A DNA stretch of 64,000 nt from Planosporangium mesophilum (GTDB lineage: Bacteria; Actinomycetota; Actinomycetes; Mycobacteriales; Micromonosporaceae). The stretch is taken from positions 59,991-123,990 of the forward strand of contig NZ_BOON01000039.1 in assembly GCF_016863255.1 (NCBI RefSeq). Reading direction: 5' to 3'. Positions within the stretch are counted from its first letter, which is position 1, and the number at the start of each line of letters is the position of its first letter. A program made the translations under genes and the position numbers. The notes beneath the pieces were generated by a model. The model had not been told where the DNA came from. It saw only the letters and a program-made list of their open reading frames with translations, and did not search any database. Shown piece by piece: positions 1 to 9,506 of this stretch.

Positions 1-940
1 AGACGACCCAGATGTCCTCACCCACCACGGTGAGGTGCCGGGGCCCGGTACAGACGACGAGCGACGCGACCACCCGGTTGGTCACCGGGTCGACCCGGGA
101 GAGCCGGTTGTCGACGGTACTGGTGACCCAGACCGCGTCCGGGGTCACCGTGATGCCGTCGAGCTGGCGGCCCAGGCCGGCGATCCGGGCCTGGGTGCGG
201 CCGTCGTCGGGGCCGAACCGGGTCAGCCCCTCGGAGGAGGTGACCCACCCCGAACCGAAGCCGAACGTGATCTCCGCCGGGCGTCCGCCGGTGTCGACCC
301 GGGCGGTCGTCCGGCCCGAGACCGGGTCGATCCGCCACACCGACCGGCCGTCGCCGTCCTGGTCCGGTACCCAGACCGCACCGCCGGCGACCGCCGGGTG
401 GGCACCGCCGGACCCGGGCAGCGCGACGGTACGGGTCGTCCGCGCCGCGCGCGGGTCGAGTACCCGGGCCCGGCGCTCGGACCGGCTGAACACCCACAGG
501 TCCCCGCCGACCTGGGCCAACCCGGTCGGGCCGGCGCCGACCCGTACCGTCGCGCCGGCCTGGCCGGTGCCCGAATCCAGGCGGGTGACCGTGGCTGCGG
601 CGCCGTCGGCGACCCACACGCCGTCCCCGGTGACCGCGATGCCGCCGGGCCGGCCGCCGACCTTGATCGTGCGGATCACCTGCCCGATCGTGGTGTCGAC
701 CTGGGTGACCGCGCCGCTGTCGCTGCCGATCCACAGGTACCGGCCGTCGTACGCCATCGTGACGGCCTTGTCGGCGACCGGCAGCGTGGTGACGATCGTG
801 CCCGCCGGTGCCGGCGCTGATCCGCTCGGCGGCGTGACGGCGCCGGCCTGACGGACGTCCGAGCCGGCCGGCGCGCACGCCGCGAGGACGGCGAGCATCG
901 CGGCGAGTAGCGCGGCCGATGACGGCCGCCCGAGCTTCAC
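1..940 (-). CDS. Secreted lipoprotein with YVTN-type beta-propeller (3' end outside window)
   Basis: Seen: a GTG start at 940 with TAGGA just upstream opens a frame that stays open to the window edge, so the C-terminus is missing. The first 25 residues are a lipoprotein signal peptide ending in the lipobox LAAC. A Pro/Ser/Ala linker follows, then repeated blades of the pattern W-V-A-D-G...V-x-R-L-D-x-x-T-G-Q, repeated about every 40 residues. Family knowledge: such YVTN/NHL-like propellers are anchored outside the membrane and usually bind ligands or proteins; no catalytic residues are apparent. It is divergent from the HIT gene with 83 nt between the starts. Function is inferred only at the fold level. 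Antisense open frames over this gene are Arg-rich shadows. Confidence 0.75.
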   Translation of the reverse strand, partial: MKLGRPSSAALLAAMLAVLAACAPAGSDVRQAGAVTPPSGSAPAPAGTIVTTLPVADKAVTMAYDGRYLWIGSDSGAVTQVDTTIGQVIRTIKVGGRPGGIAVTGDGVWVADGAAATVTRLDSGTGQAGATVRVGAGPTGLAQVGGDLWVFSRSERRARVLDPRAARTTRTVALPGSGGAHPAVAGGAVWVPDQDGDGRSVWRIDPVSGRTTARVDTGGRPAEITFGFGSGWVTSSEGLTRFGPDDGRTQARIAGLGRQLDGITVTPDAVWVTSTVDNRLSRVDPVTNRVVASLVVCTGPRHLTVVGEDIWVV

Positions 941-1012
941 GGCACGTTCCTACCGGGGGCGGCCCGCTCTCCACAACCCCCTGTCACCCGAGCGGCCGGA
1001 ATGCCGGGTTAA

Positions 1013-1018
1013 TACCAT
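1013..1018 (+). promoter_or_regulatory. Leaderless-type -10 box of HIT gene
   Basis: TACCAT lies 5 nt before the GTG at 1024 and there is no Shine-Dalgarno sequence between them. This matches the TAnnnT-N5-8-start pattern repeated elsewhere in the window. Confidence 0.45.
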
Positions 1019-1023
1019 CAGGT

Positions 1024-1371
1024 GTGACCGACTGCCTGTTCTGCCGGATCGCGGCCGGGGAGATCCCGGCCGACGTGGTGCACGAGACCGATACGACGCT
1101 GGCCTTCCGCGACATCACGCCCAAGGCTCCCGTACACGTGCTTGTCATCCCGAAGGCCCACTTCCCGGATGTGGCCGCGCTCGCGGCGGCAGATCCGGGC
1201 CTGGCCGGCCAGGTGCTGGCCTCGGCCGGGGCGGTGGCGGAGGCCGCCGGCCTGACCGCCGACGGCTACCGGACGATCTTCAACACCGGCGGGTACGGCG
1301 GCCAGGAGGTGGCCCACGTACATGCCCACGTGGTCGGCGGCGCACCACTGGGGCCGATGCTCTGCATGTGA
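1024..1371 (+). CDS. HIT family nucleotide-binding hydrolase
   Basis: A 115-residue protein of Hint/HIT type. It opens with CLFCRIAAGEIPADVVHET, carries LVIPKAHF near residue 40 and ends in the histidine triad HVHAHVV, which binds the alpha-phosphate of nucleotide conjugates. Members hydrolyse adenosine 5'-phosphoramidates and similar nucleotides in the cytoplasm. The start was set at GTG 1024 because the family begins a few residues before CLFC; the frame is open further upstream, but that extension overlaps the divergent lipoprotein gene and has no family character. It sits before phoH, as in many actinobacteria. Confidence 0.9.
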   Translation: MTDCLFCRIAAGEIPADVVHETDTTLAFRDITPKAPVHVLVIPKAHFPDVAALAAADPGLAGQVLASAGAVAEAAGLTADGYRTIFNTGGYGGQEVAHVHAHVVGGAPLGPMLCM

Positions 1372-1553
1372 GCCGGAAAACCAGGCGCACCTATCTCGGC
1401 AGCGTGAAGAAGTGTGGATCGGGGAAATCGGGTGAGCCCTCGTGGAGATGGCCCGATACGATGGAGTACCCAGACAGCTTATGAGGGTACCGGCGGGCGA
1501 GGAGCGCGCCGCGGAACGCGAAAGCAGGTGTCGTCAGGCCCGCGGGCCGACCC

Positions 1554-2624
<1,071 letters not shown>

Positions 2625-2644
2625 ATCCTCCGTCAGAAGGTCCC

Positions 2645-3109
2645 ATGTCCATCGAGATCGCCAATGAATCCGGGGTCGAGGTCGACTCCGACGCCATTCT
2701 CGCCGTCGCGCGCCACGCCCTCGACGAGATGGGGGTCAATCCACTCGCCGAGCTGTCCATCCTGCTCGTCGACACCGACTACATGGCGGAGCTGAACCAC
2801 CGCTGGATGGACGGCGAAGGGCCGACGGACGTGCTGGCGTTCCCGATGGACGAGGGCAACGTCGACCACGGTCCCGGTGAGTCGGGGAACGAGCCGGCGC
2901 TGCTCGGCGACATCGTGCTCTGCCCACAGGTGGCGTCCAAGCAGGCCGCCGACGCCGGCCACGCCACCGGGGACGAGCTCGCCCTGCTCACCGTCCACGG
3001 CACGCTGCACCTGCTCGGGTACGACCACGCCGAGCCCGACGAGGAGCGCGAGATGTTCGGTCTCCAGGCCCGTCTGCTCGAAAGCTGGCGCGCCGCCGGG
3101 AAACAGTGA
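2645..3109 (+). CDS. ybeY: Endoribonuclease YbeY
   Basis: A 154-residue single-domain metalloprotein with the zinc signature [11 protein letters not shown]; ligands are H118, H122 and H128. YbeY acts in 16S rRNA 3' maturation and 70S ribosome quality control. GAAGG lies a few bases before the ATG. The stop codon overlaps the ATG of the CorC-like gene (TGATG), indicating translational coupling in the phoH-ybeY-corC run, a standard actinobacterial order. Confidence 0.95.
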   Translation: MSIEIANESGVEVDSDAILAVARHALDEMGVNPLAELSILLVDTDYMAELNHRWMDGEGPTDVLAFPMDEGNVDHGPGESGNEPALLGDIVLCPQVASKQAADAGHATGDELALLTVHGTLHLLGYDHAEPDEEREMFGLQARLLESWRAAGKQ

Positions 3110-4428
3110 TGCATCCGATAACCCTGGTGCTCACCGCTGCGGGATTGGTGGTGCTGGCCGGGATCTTCGCGATGACGGATGCCGCGCTGGGCGCCGTCTC
3201 CACCGCGAGGGCCGCCGAGATGGCGCGGGAGGGCGTCCGGGGTGCCCGGACGCTCCAGATCGTCGCCGCCGACGCGCCGCGCCACATCAATCTGCTGCTC
3301 CTGCTGCGGCTGGCCTGTGAGCTGGTCGCCACCACGATCGTCGCGCTGGTTCTGGCCCAGAAGCTCGGGCCCGGCTGGCGGGCGGCGCTGCTCACCGCCG
3401 GCTCCATGACGGTGATCAGCTACGTGGTGGTCGGCGTCGGGCCGCGCACCATCGGCCGGCAGCACGCGTACCGGGTGGGCCGGATCATGGCCCCGCTGGT
3501 GCGCTGGCTGGGCCGGGCCCTCGGTCCGCTCGCCTCGCTGCTGATCGGCGTCGGCAACCTGATCACGCCCGGTCGCGGGTACCGGGAAGGACCCTTCGCC
3601 ACCACCGTGGAGCTGCGCGAACTGGTCGACCTGGCCGAGCAGCGGGGCGTGGTCGAGCACGGCGAGCGCGAGATGATCCACTCGGTCTTCGAGCTGGGGC
3701 ACACGATCGTGCGCGAGGTCATGGTCCCGCGTACCGAGATGGTGTGGATCGAGTCGCACAAGACCCTGCGCCAGGCCCTCGCGCTCGCGATGCGCAGCGG
3801 CTTCTCCCGGATGCCGGTGATAGGGGAGAACGTCGACGACGTCCTCGGCATCGTCTACCTCAAGGACCTGGTCCGGCGCACCGCCGGCGGCGACCCTGGG
3901 GCGGCCGAGGTGCCGGTCGCGCAGGTGATGCGGGAGGCGGCGTACGTGCCCGAGTCCAAGCCGGTCGACGACCTGCTGCGGGAGATGCAGGCCGCGCGCA
4001 ACCACATCGCGGTCGTGGTCGACGAGTACGGCGGTACGGCCGGTCTGGTGACGATCGAGGACATCCTCGAGGAGATCGTGGGCGAGATCACCGACGAGTA
4101 CGACATCGCCGAGCGCCCGCCGGTCGAGCGGCTGCCCGACGGCGCCGTCCGGGTCACCGCCCGGCTGCCGATCGAGGACCTGGGCGAGCTGTTCGAGACC
4201 GAACTGCCGGCCGACGAGGTGGAGACCGTGGCCGGCCTGCTCGCGCAGGCGCTGGGCCGGGTGCCGATCCCGGGGGCCGGCGCCGACGTGGCCGGGCTGC
4301 GGCTGATCGCCGAGGGTACGACCGGCCGTCGGAACCGGATCGATACGGTACTGGTGCGCCGGATCGAGGACGTCGACCGTCCGGCCGCGCCGGACCGTCA
4401 CGAGGAGAGGCAGCCAGCCGATGCCTGA
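3109..4428 (+). CDS. CorC/HlyC-type membrane protein (CNNM/DUF21-CBS-CorC_HlyC)
   Basis: About 439 residues. The N-terminal 140 residues hold three to four hydrophobic segments of the DUF21/CNNM type. They are followed by TVELRELVDLAEQRGVVEH and two CBS domains (roughly 195-320, containing VMVPRTEM and VVVDEYGGTAGLVTIED). A C-terminal CorC_HlyC domain contains DEVETVAGL. Relatives act in Mg2+/Co2+ homeostasis or export; 'hemolysin' annotations are historical. ATG 3109 overlaps the ybeY stop; GTG 3106 is an equal alternative. The last 8 nt overlap the next gene, so all of phoH to the CDA-like gene is probably one transcript. Confidence 0.9.
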   Translation: MHPITLVLTAAGLVVLAGIFAMTDAALGAVSTARAAEMAREGVRGARTLQIVAADAPRHINLLLLLRLACELVATTIVALVLAQKLGPGWRAALLTAGSMTVISYVVVGVGPRTIGRQHAYRVGRIMAPLVRWLGRALGPLASLLIGVGNLITPGRGYREGPFATTVELRELVDLAEQRGVVEHGEREMIHSVFELGHTIVREVMVPRTEMVWIESHKTLRQALALAMRSGFSRMPVIGENVDDVLGIVYLKDLVRRTAGGDPGAAEVPVAQVMREAAYVPESKPVDDLLREMQAARNHIAVVVDEYGGTAGLVTIEDILEEIVGEITDEYDIAERPPVERLPDGAVRVTARLPIEDLGELFETELPADEVETVAGLLAQALGRVPIPGAGADVAGLRLIAEGTTGRRNRIDTVLVRRIEDVDRPAAPDRHEERQPADA

Positions 4429-4762
4429 AGAGCTCACCCACGAGGACGCCAAGCTGGTGACGCTGGCCCGCGCGTCGCGGGCGCGTACCGGCGCCGTGGA
4501 GGGCGCCGCCGTGCGCGACGGTGACGGGCGCACGTACGCCGCCGCCAGCGTGACGCTGCCCTCGCTGACACTGACCGCGCTCCAGCTCGCGGTCGCCAGC
4601 GCGGTATCGGCGGGCGCGGTCAAGCTGGAGGCGGCGGCCGTGGTCACCGAGGCGTCGACGCTGGACGGCGCCGGGCTGGCCGCGGTGCGCGACCTGTCCG
4701 CCGACGCGCCGGTCTACCTCGCCGGCCCGGACGGCACCGTGCTGGGCGCCGTCACGGACTGA
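4421..4762 (+). CDS. Cytidine deaminase-like protein lacking zinc ligands
   Basis: A 113-residue protein with the size and order of elements of a short cytidine deaminase: N-terminal helix (KLVTLARASRARTGA), a strand with GRTYAAASV, and a helix with ALQLAVASAVSAGA. The positions that should read H/C-A-E and P-C-x-x-C are absent; there is no Cys or His ligand after residue 6. Deamination is therefore unlikely, and a binding or structural role is inferred. The ATG overlaps the CorC-like stop by 8 nt. From general knowledge, a short CDA-annotated gene commonly lies between corC and era in actinobacteria, so this is probably an inherited degenerate member rather than a sequencing artefact. Confidence 0.7.
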   Translation: MPEELTHEDAKLVTLARASRARTGAVEGAAVRDGDGRTYAAASVTLPSLTLTALQLAVASAVSAGAVKLEAAAVVTEASTLDGAGLAAVRDLSADAPVYLAGPDGTVLGAVTD

Positions 4763-4851
4763 TGCCACATCGCCCGTCCGGTCGCGAACGGGACAGCGGG
4801 GCATGATCTTCCTCGATACCGTCGTGTCATTGCATCGACACGGGAGGAAGA

Positions 4852-6330
4852 TTGCGAGCAGGAGTGAGGCTCTTCGGAGCCGGTGCCGTGGCCGCCGCCA
4901 TCGTGACCACACTGGCCGTGACCGTTCCGGCGGCCGAAGCCGAGGCCGAGCGGCTCAACCCGGAGCAGGTCAGCGGTTCGATCGCCTACCTGCGCCAGGC
5001 GTACGGGGTGAGCGAGCAGGAGGCGCTGCGGCGCCTGGAACTCCAGCGGACGGCCATCACGCTCGCCGCCACGCTGGAGCAGAAGGCCGCCGGCAGCTAC
5101 GCCGGGCTGTGGCTGGACCAGGCGGACGGCGGTCGGCTCGTGGTGGCGTCGACCTCGCCGCAGGCCGTCTCCGGGCACCTCGCGGGCCTGCCCGACCGGG
5201 GGCACATCGTGGTCAAGCAGGTGGGCCGCTCGCTGGCTGAGCTGCGGGCCGCCCGGGACCGGCTGGCCGCCGAGGTCGGCGACGGCCCGGACAGCGTCGT
5301 GCTTCCCCGGGTGTCCGAGACCACCAACCAGGTGGTGGCCTGGCGGCGGGACTGGCTGGTCACGGACGGGACACGGGCGCGCGCGGCGCAGAGCCTGACC
5401 GCCCTGGACCGGGTGGCGGCGGAGTCGGGCGGTGTGGTCGTCACGCGCTCGATGCCCAGGCCCAACCAGCTCACCACCTCCGCCGACATCACCGGCTGCC
5501 ACCCGCTGTACTGCCTGACCTACGCCGGATTCCGGGGCGGGCTACGCCTCGAGGTCACCCGCGACGACGGCACCACGGGCGTCTGCACCAGCGGGTTCAA
5601 CGTCCGGGCGCGCGGCGGCGCGTACGACGGCAGGGCGTTCGTCCTGACCGCCGGGCACTGCGTGGTCGGGGGGCGGCACCAGAACGTCGACTACGCCTCC
5701 CACCAGGGCAAGCTCCTGTTCCGCGAGGAGCCCGGCCTGGCCCGCAACGGCACGTTCCCGTACGACTACGCGCTCCTGCCGTACATCAACCGGAACACGC
5801 AGCGCGGGTGGATCGACGGCCAGCCCGACCACAACCTGGTGCTCTTCCGCTGCACGACCGGCCCCCAGGACAACATCGCGGGTACCCCCTGCAAGGGCGG
5901 CAGCGGCGGTCCGAAGGACGGCAAGGTCCGGATCACCGGCGTGATCCCGGCCGATCAGGTACACGCGAACTTCGTCGTGTGCGCGACCGGGGCCGGCGCC
6001 AGCAGGGAGGACTTCACCGACGCGGTGGAGAGCGGCTCCGGCAAGGGCTACCAGCCGGGCACGCACTGCGGTCTGGTCAGCGGCCAGAGCAACGGCGGGA
6101 TCGACACCAACATCTGCGCCCGCCCCGGTGACAGCGGTGGACCTCTGTTCGACGAGGCCAGTGGCTCGGCCATCGGCATCCTGGAAGGCAGCGTGCAGAG
6201 CCGGAGCGGCGCGTGCCAGGCCGGGGAGTCGAACAACTACCTGCCGGTGAGCGAGATCCTGTCGTACGTGAACAGCCGGTCGGAGGCGCAGGGCTCGGTG
6301 TTCAGCGTCATCACGACGGCCCGGGGCTAG
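4852..6330 (+). CDS. Secreted trypsin-like (S1) serine protease with N-terminal prodomain
   Basis: A 492-residue exported protein. TTG 4852 is chosen because GGAGG lies 4 nt before it; GTG 4864 is a second in-frame option. Residues 1-30 are a Sec signal peptide (Ala-rich, AAEAEA). Residues about 35-190 form a helical prodomain rich in Glu/Arg/Leu. The catalytic domain shows His in LTAGHC, Asp in YDYALLPY and Ser in GDSGGPLFDE, plus several Cys likely paired in disulfides. A second look-alike, GGSGGPKDG, occurs about 80 residues before the true serine motif. Family knowledge: streptogrisin or alpha-lytic-like enzymes use such prodomains for folding. It has no clear link to the surrounding housekeeping genes. 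Confidence 0.85.
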   Translation: MRAGVRLFGAGAVAAAIVTTLAVTVPAAEAEAERLNPEQVSGSIAYLRQAYGVSEQEALRRLELQRTAITLAATLEQKAAGSYAGLWLDQADGGRLVVASTSPQAVSGHLAGLPDRGHIVVKQVGRSLAELRAARDRLAAEVGDGPDSVVLPRVSETTNQVVAWRRDWLVTDGTRARAAQSLTALDRVAAESGGVVVTRSMPRPNQLTTSADITGCHPLYCLTYAGFRGGLRLEVTRDDGTTGVCTSGFNVRARGGAYDGRAFVLTAGHCVVGGRHQNVDYASHQGKLLFREEPGLARNGTFPYDYALLPYINRNTQRGWIDGQPDHNLVLFRCTTGPQDNIAGTPCKGGSGGPKDGKVRITGVIPADQVHANFVVCATGAGASREDFTDAVESGSGKGYQPGTHCGLVSGQSNGGIDTNICARPGDSGGPLFDEASGSAIGILEGSVQSRSGACQAGESNNYLPVSEILSYVNSRSEAQGSVFSVITTARG

Positions 6331-6335
6331 TTCCC

Positions 6336-6371
6336 GCACCGGCCGGCGCCTGTCCGGGTGCCGGCCGGTGC
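6336..6371 (+). terminator. Hairpin after the protease gene
   Basis: Arms 6336-6347 and 6360-6371 are perfectly complementary (12 bp, GC-rich) around a 12-nt loop, 5 nt after the stop codon. No T tract follows, as is common in actinobacteria. Confidence 0.6.
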
Positions 6372-6432
6372 GAGCGGGCGGTACCGCGGACCGTAGCCTC
6401 GTATACGCGACACGTACCGCGTTGGAGGAAGA

Positions 6433-7314
6433 GTGAGCGAGTACCGGGCGGGCTTCGCCTGCTTCGTGGGGCGGCCGAACGCCGGCAAGTCCACGCTGAC
6501 CAATGCCCTGGTCGGCCAGAAGATCGCCATCACCTCCAACCGGCCGCAGACCACCCGCCACATCATCCGCGGCGTGGTGCACCGCACCGACTCCCAGCTC
6601 GTACTGGTCGACACGCCGGGGCTGCACCGGCCCCGCACGCTGCTCGGCGAGCGCCTCAACGACCTGGTACGCGAGACCTGGAGCGAGGTCGACGTGATCG
6701 GCCTGTGCCTGCCCGCCAACGAGGAGATCGGGCGGGGCGACCGGTTCATCACCGGTGAGCTGGCCTCGCTCAAGGCGACCGTGATCGCCGTCGTCACCAA
6801 GACCGACCTGGTCGACCGGGCCACGCTGGCCAAGCGCCTGGTCGAGGTCAGCGAGCTGGGGGAGTTCGCGGAGATCGTGCCGGTGAGCGCCGTGAGCGGG
6901 GACCAGGTCGACACGCTGACCGAGGTGATGACGCGGTACCTGCCGGAGTCGCCGCAGCTGTACCCCGACCACATGATCACCGACGAGCCCGAGCACGTGC
7001 TGATGGCGGAGATGATCCGCGAGGCGGCCCTGGAGGGCGTCCGCGAGGAGCTGCCGCACTCGATCGCCGTCCTCGTCGAGGAGGTCATCCCGGAAGGCCG
7101 GGTCACCAAGGTCTACGCCGACATCTACGTGGAGCGTCCGAGCCAGAAGGCGATCGTGATCGGGCAGGGCGGCGGCCGGCTCAAGGAGGTCGGCAGCCGG
7201 GCCCGGCGGGAGATCGAGGAGCTGCTCGGTACGAGGGTCTACCTGGATCTGCACGTACGGGTGGCCAAGGACTGGCAGCGCGACCCGAAACAGCTGCGCA
7301 AGCTGGGCTTCTGA
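6433..7314 (+). CDS. era: GTPase Era
   Basis: A 293-residue GTPase that binds the 3' end of 16S rRNA and supports 30S assembly. G1 GRPNAGKS is at residues 13-20, G3 DTPG at 60-63 and G4 TKTD at 122-125. The C-terminal KH domain (from about residue 205) contains [13 protein letters not shown]. The GTG start has an excellent GGAGGAAG ribosome site. It is separated from the corC/CDA run by the protease gene and its terminator, so it needs its own promoter. Confidence 0.97.
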   Translation: MSEYRAGFACFVGRPNAGKSTLTNALVGQKIAITSNRPQTTRHIIRGVVHRTDSQLVLVDTPGLHRPRTLLGERLNDLVRETWSEVDVIGLCLPANEEIGRGDRFITGELASLKATVIAVVTKTDLVDRATLAKRLVEVSELGEFAEIVPVSAVSGDQVDTLTEVMTRYLPESPQLYPDHMITDEPEHVLMAEMIREAALEGVREELPHSIAVLVEEVIPEGRVTKVYADIYVERPSQKAIVIGQGGGRLKEVGSRARREIEELLGTRVYLDLHVRVAKDWQRDPKQLRKLGF

Positions 7315-7324
7315 GCAGCCCGAA

Positions 7325-7330
7325 TACGAT
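7325..7330 (+). promoter_or_regulatory. Leaderless-type -10 box of recO
   Basis: TACGAT followed by 6 nt and then GTG 7337; no ribosome site lies in the 22-nt era-recO gap. It suggests an extra start of transcription for recO-uppS. Confidence 0.55.
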
Positions 7331-7336
7331 GGTGCA

Positions 7337-8146
7337 GTGACCGGATTCCGAGGCAGGCTCACCCGCGACGACGCGGTGGTGCTGCGCGTGCAGAAGCTGG
7401 GGGAGTCCGACCGGATCGTCACGATGCTGACCCGCCGCCACGGCCGGATCCGGGCCGTCGCCAAGGGGGTGCGGCGCACCTCGTCGCGTTTCGGCGCCCG
7501 CCTGGAGCCGTTCGGCCACATCGACGTGCAGTGGATCGAGGGGCGCAGCCTGCACGTGGTCAGCCAGGTGGAGGGGGTGGACCTGTACGGCAAGCGGTTC
7601 CTCGAGGACTACCCCCGGTACACGGCGGCCAGCGCCATCGCGGAGACCGCCGAGCGCCTCACCCCGATGGAGCACGAGCCGTCGCTGCGGCTGTTCCTGC
7701 TCACCGTCGGCGCGTTGCGGACCCTCGCCGCCCGCGAGCACACGGTCTCGCTGGTGCTCGACGCGTACCTGCTGCGTGCCGCCGCGATCGCCGGCTGGGC
7801 ACCGGCGCTGCGGGAGTGCGCCGTCTGCGGTACCAAGGGCGCGCACCGGGCGTTCTCGGTACCCGCGGGGGGTTGTGTCTGTGCCGACTGCCGGCCGCCG
7901 GGCGCGGCCCGTCCCGCGCCGGCCACCCTCGCGCTGATGAGCGCCCTGGCTTCAGGGGACTGGGCGACCGCCGACGCCAGCGAGCCCGGCCCGCGCAACG
8001 AGGCCAGCGGCCTGGTCGCGGCGCATCTGCAGTGGCATCTGGAGCGCGGGCTACGCTCGCTGCCGTTGGTCGACCGAAGCGTCGCCCGGACCGCCGCCCC
8101 CGATCTTGACCGCACCCTCGACCCGACCGGAAAGGACCGCGCGTGA
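7337..8146 (+). CDS. recO: DNA repair protein RecO
   Basis: 269 residues: an OB fold (1-80) followed by a helical domain with a zinc site (CAVCG near 165 and CVCADC near 187). RecO anneals SSB-coated single strands and loads RecA with RecR in gap repair. The family's opening ([18 protein letters not shown]) matches this start. The stop overlaps the uppS GTG by 4 nt (GTGA). Confidence 0.95.
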   Translation: MTGFRGRLTRDDAVVLRVQKLGESDRIVTMLTRRHGRIRAVAKGVRRTSSRFGARLEPFGHIDVQWIEGRSLHVVSQVEGVDLYGKRFLEDYPRYTAASAIAETAERLTPMEHEPSLRLFLLTVGALRTLAAREHTVSLVLDAYLLRAAAIAGWAPALRECAVCGTKGAHRAFSVPAGGCVCADCRPPGAARPAPATLALMSALASGDWATADASEPGPRNEASGLVAAHLQWHLERGLRSLPLVDRSVARTAAPDLDRTLDPTGKDRA

Positions 8147-8985
8147 TCCGGCGCCCCTCGTACCGTCCCCCCTCGCCGCACCCGTCCGGAGCACGCCCGC
8201 CGGCGTTGCCCGCCGAGGTCGTACCGAAGCATGTGGCGATCATCATGGACGGCAACGGGCGGTGGGCCAAGCAGCGCGGGCTGCCCCGTACCGCCGGCCA
8301 CACCGCCGGCGAGGCGGCCATGTTCGACGTGGTGCAGGGCGCGCTCGAGCTGGGCATCCGGCACATCAGCATCTACGCCTTCTCCACCGAGAACTGGAAG
8401 CGCTCACCGGAGGAGGTGCGCTTCCTGATGGGGTTCAAGCGGGAGACGCTGCGCAACCGCCGGGACGCCTTCAACGAGATGGGCGTACGGGTGCGCTGGG
8501 CCGGGCGGCGGCCGAAGCTGTGGCGCAGCGTCATCGCCGAGCTGGAGGAGGCCGAGCAGCTGACCCGGCACAACGACAGGCTGACGCTGACCATGTGCGT
8601 CAACTACGGCGGCCGGGCTGAGATCGCCGACGCGGCGGCGAAGTTGGCCGCGGACGTGGCGGCCGGCCGGCTCAAGCCGGACAAGGTCAGTGAGAAGGTG
8701 TTCGCGCGCTACCTCGACGAGCCGGACATGCCCGACGTGGACCTGCTGGTCCGCTCCTCCGGGGAGCAGCGCATCTCCAACTTCCTGATCTGGCAGTCCG
8801 CGTACGCGGAGTTCGTCTCGCTCGACACGCTGTGGCCCGACTTCGACCGGCGCCACCTGTGGTACGCCTGCGAGCTGTACGCGCAGCGGGACCGGCGCTT
8901 CGGTGGCGCCCTGCCCAACCCGGTCTCACCCGAGGCCCTCGATCGCCACGACGTGCCGGAGGTCGTGGCCTCAGAGGGCTCCTGA
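8143..8985 (+). CDS. uppS: Isoprenyl diphosphate synthase (UppS/Z-prenyltransferase)
   Basis: 280 residues of the cis-prenyltransferase family. The diphosphate-binding motif MDGNGRWA starts at residue 35, followed by [10 protein letters not shown] and the C-terminal [20 protein letters not shown]. It condenses isopentenyl units to make the polyprenyl carrier lipid for cell-wall synthesis at the membrane face. Actinobacteria often carry two paralogues with different chain lengths, and product length cannot be read from sequence. It is coupled to recO by a GTGA overlap; its last 27 nt lie inside the terminator hairpin. Confidence 0.95.
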   Translation: MIRRPSYRPPSPHPSGARPPALPAEVVPKHVAIIMDGNGRWAKQRGLPRTAGHTAGEAAMFDVVQGALELGIRHISIYAFSTENWKRSPEEVRFLMGFKRETLRNRRDAFNEMGVRVRWAGRRPKLWRSVIAELEEAEQLTRHNDRLTLTMCVNYGGRAEIADAAAKLAADVAAGRLKPDKVSEKVFARYLDEPDMPDVDLLVRSSGEQRISNFLIWQSAYAEFVSLDTLWPDFDRRHLWYACELYAQRDRRFGGALPNPVSPEALDRHDVPEVVASEGS

Positions 8986-8997
8986 GGCCACGACCTC
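8959..8997. terminator. Bidirectional hairpin at the end of uppS
   Basis: A perfect 15-bp stem (8959-8973 with 8983-8997) around a 9-nt loop. The uppS stop codon forms part of the right arm, and the convergent minus gene ends 9 nt further on, so it can serve both directions. Confidence 0.75.
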
Positions 8998-9005
8998 GGC
9001 GGTCT

Positions 9006-9506
9006 TCAGTGGTCGGCGCAGCAGGGGGTCGAGTACTTCAGCTCGAACGGTACGAGTGACCCCTCGGGAGCCGGCCGGGTCACCAGCGTCAGCCGTCCGT
9101 CAGTCCATGTCGGACGGACGTAGTCGAGGGTGTGCAGGACCGTTTCGGGCGCGGCCTCCGCGCCGCCGAGCATGACGACGCGCTCGACGGCGCTGCGCTC
9201 GATCACCTCGGCGACGGTGAGGGTACCGGTCAGCGCGTCGACCCCGGGGTAGTACACGGCCCGCCCGCCGCTGCGGGCCTCGTGCCGGGCGGCCGCGGTC
9301 CGCGCGCCGGCGGTGTGCGGACCGCCGTCGACCTCGACCGGCTGCGACAGCGACAGCGCGACGTGCGGATGCGGCTCGTACACCAGATGCGTACACGCGA
9401 CGAGCCCGGCCGGACGGCCGAGCCGCTGCACGAGTTCGTGCAGCCAGTGCTCGGCCGCCTCGACCGAATCGTGGTCCAGATCGAGACCGACGACGGTGCG
9501 GTTCAT
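9006..9506 (-). CDS. Unknown protein translationally coupled to PHP phosphoesterase
   Basis: A 166-residue soluble protein with no signal peptide or membrane segment. I do not recognise the family. Visible features are an N-terminal strand MNRTVVGLDLDHDSVEAAEHW, His-containing stretches (YEPHPHVALSL, GGPHTAG), a central VERVVMLGGAEAAPETVLHTL and a conserved-looking end SLVPFELKYSTPCCADH with a Cys-Cys pair and His. The Cys/His content could bind a metal, but this is inference. Its ATG overlaps the PHP gene stop (TGATG), so the two are made together. The frame is open upstream of 9506, but that part would lie inside the PHP gene. Confidence 0.7.
   Translation of the reverse strand: MNRTVVGLDLDHDSVEAAEHWLHELVQRLGRPAGLVACTHLVYEPHPHVALSLSQPVEVDGGPHTAGARTAAARHEARSGGRAVYYPGVDALTGTLTVAEVIERSAVERVVMLGGAEAAPETVLHTLDYVRPTWTDGRLTLVTRPAPEGSLVPFELKYSTPCCADH

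Noticed and set aside
12..974. Several overlapping open frames in the first kilobase
   Set aside because: Only the minus frame from GTG 940 has a lipobox and propeller repeats; the others are Arg/Pro-rich.
2779..4647. 622-codon minus-strand frame
   Set aside because: Antisense of ybeY/CorC-like genes; low-complexity composition with no family signature.
5542..7593. 683-codon minus-strand frame across protease, era and recO
   Set aside because: Covers three well-supported plus genes; no domain recognisable.
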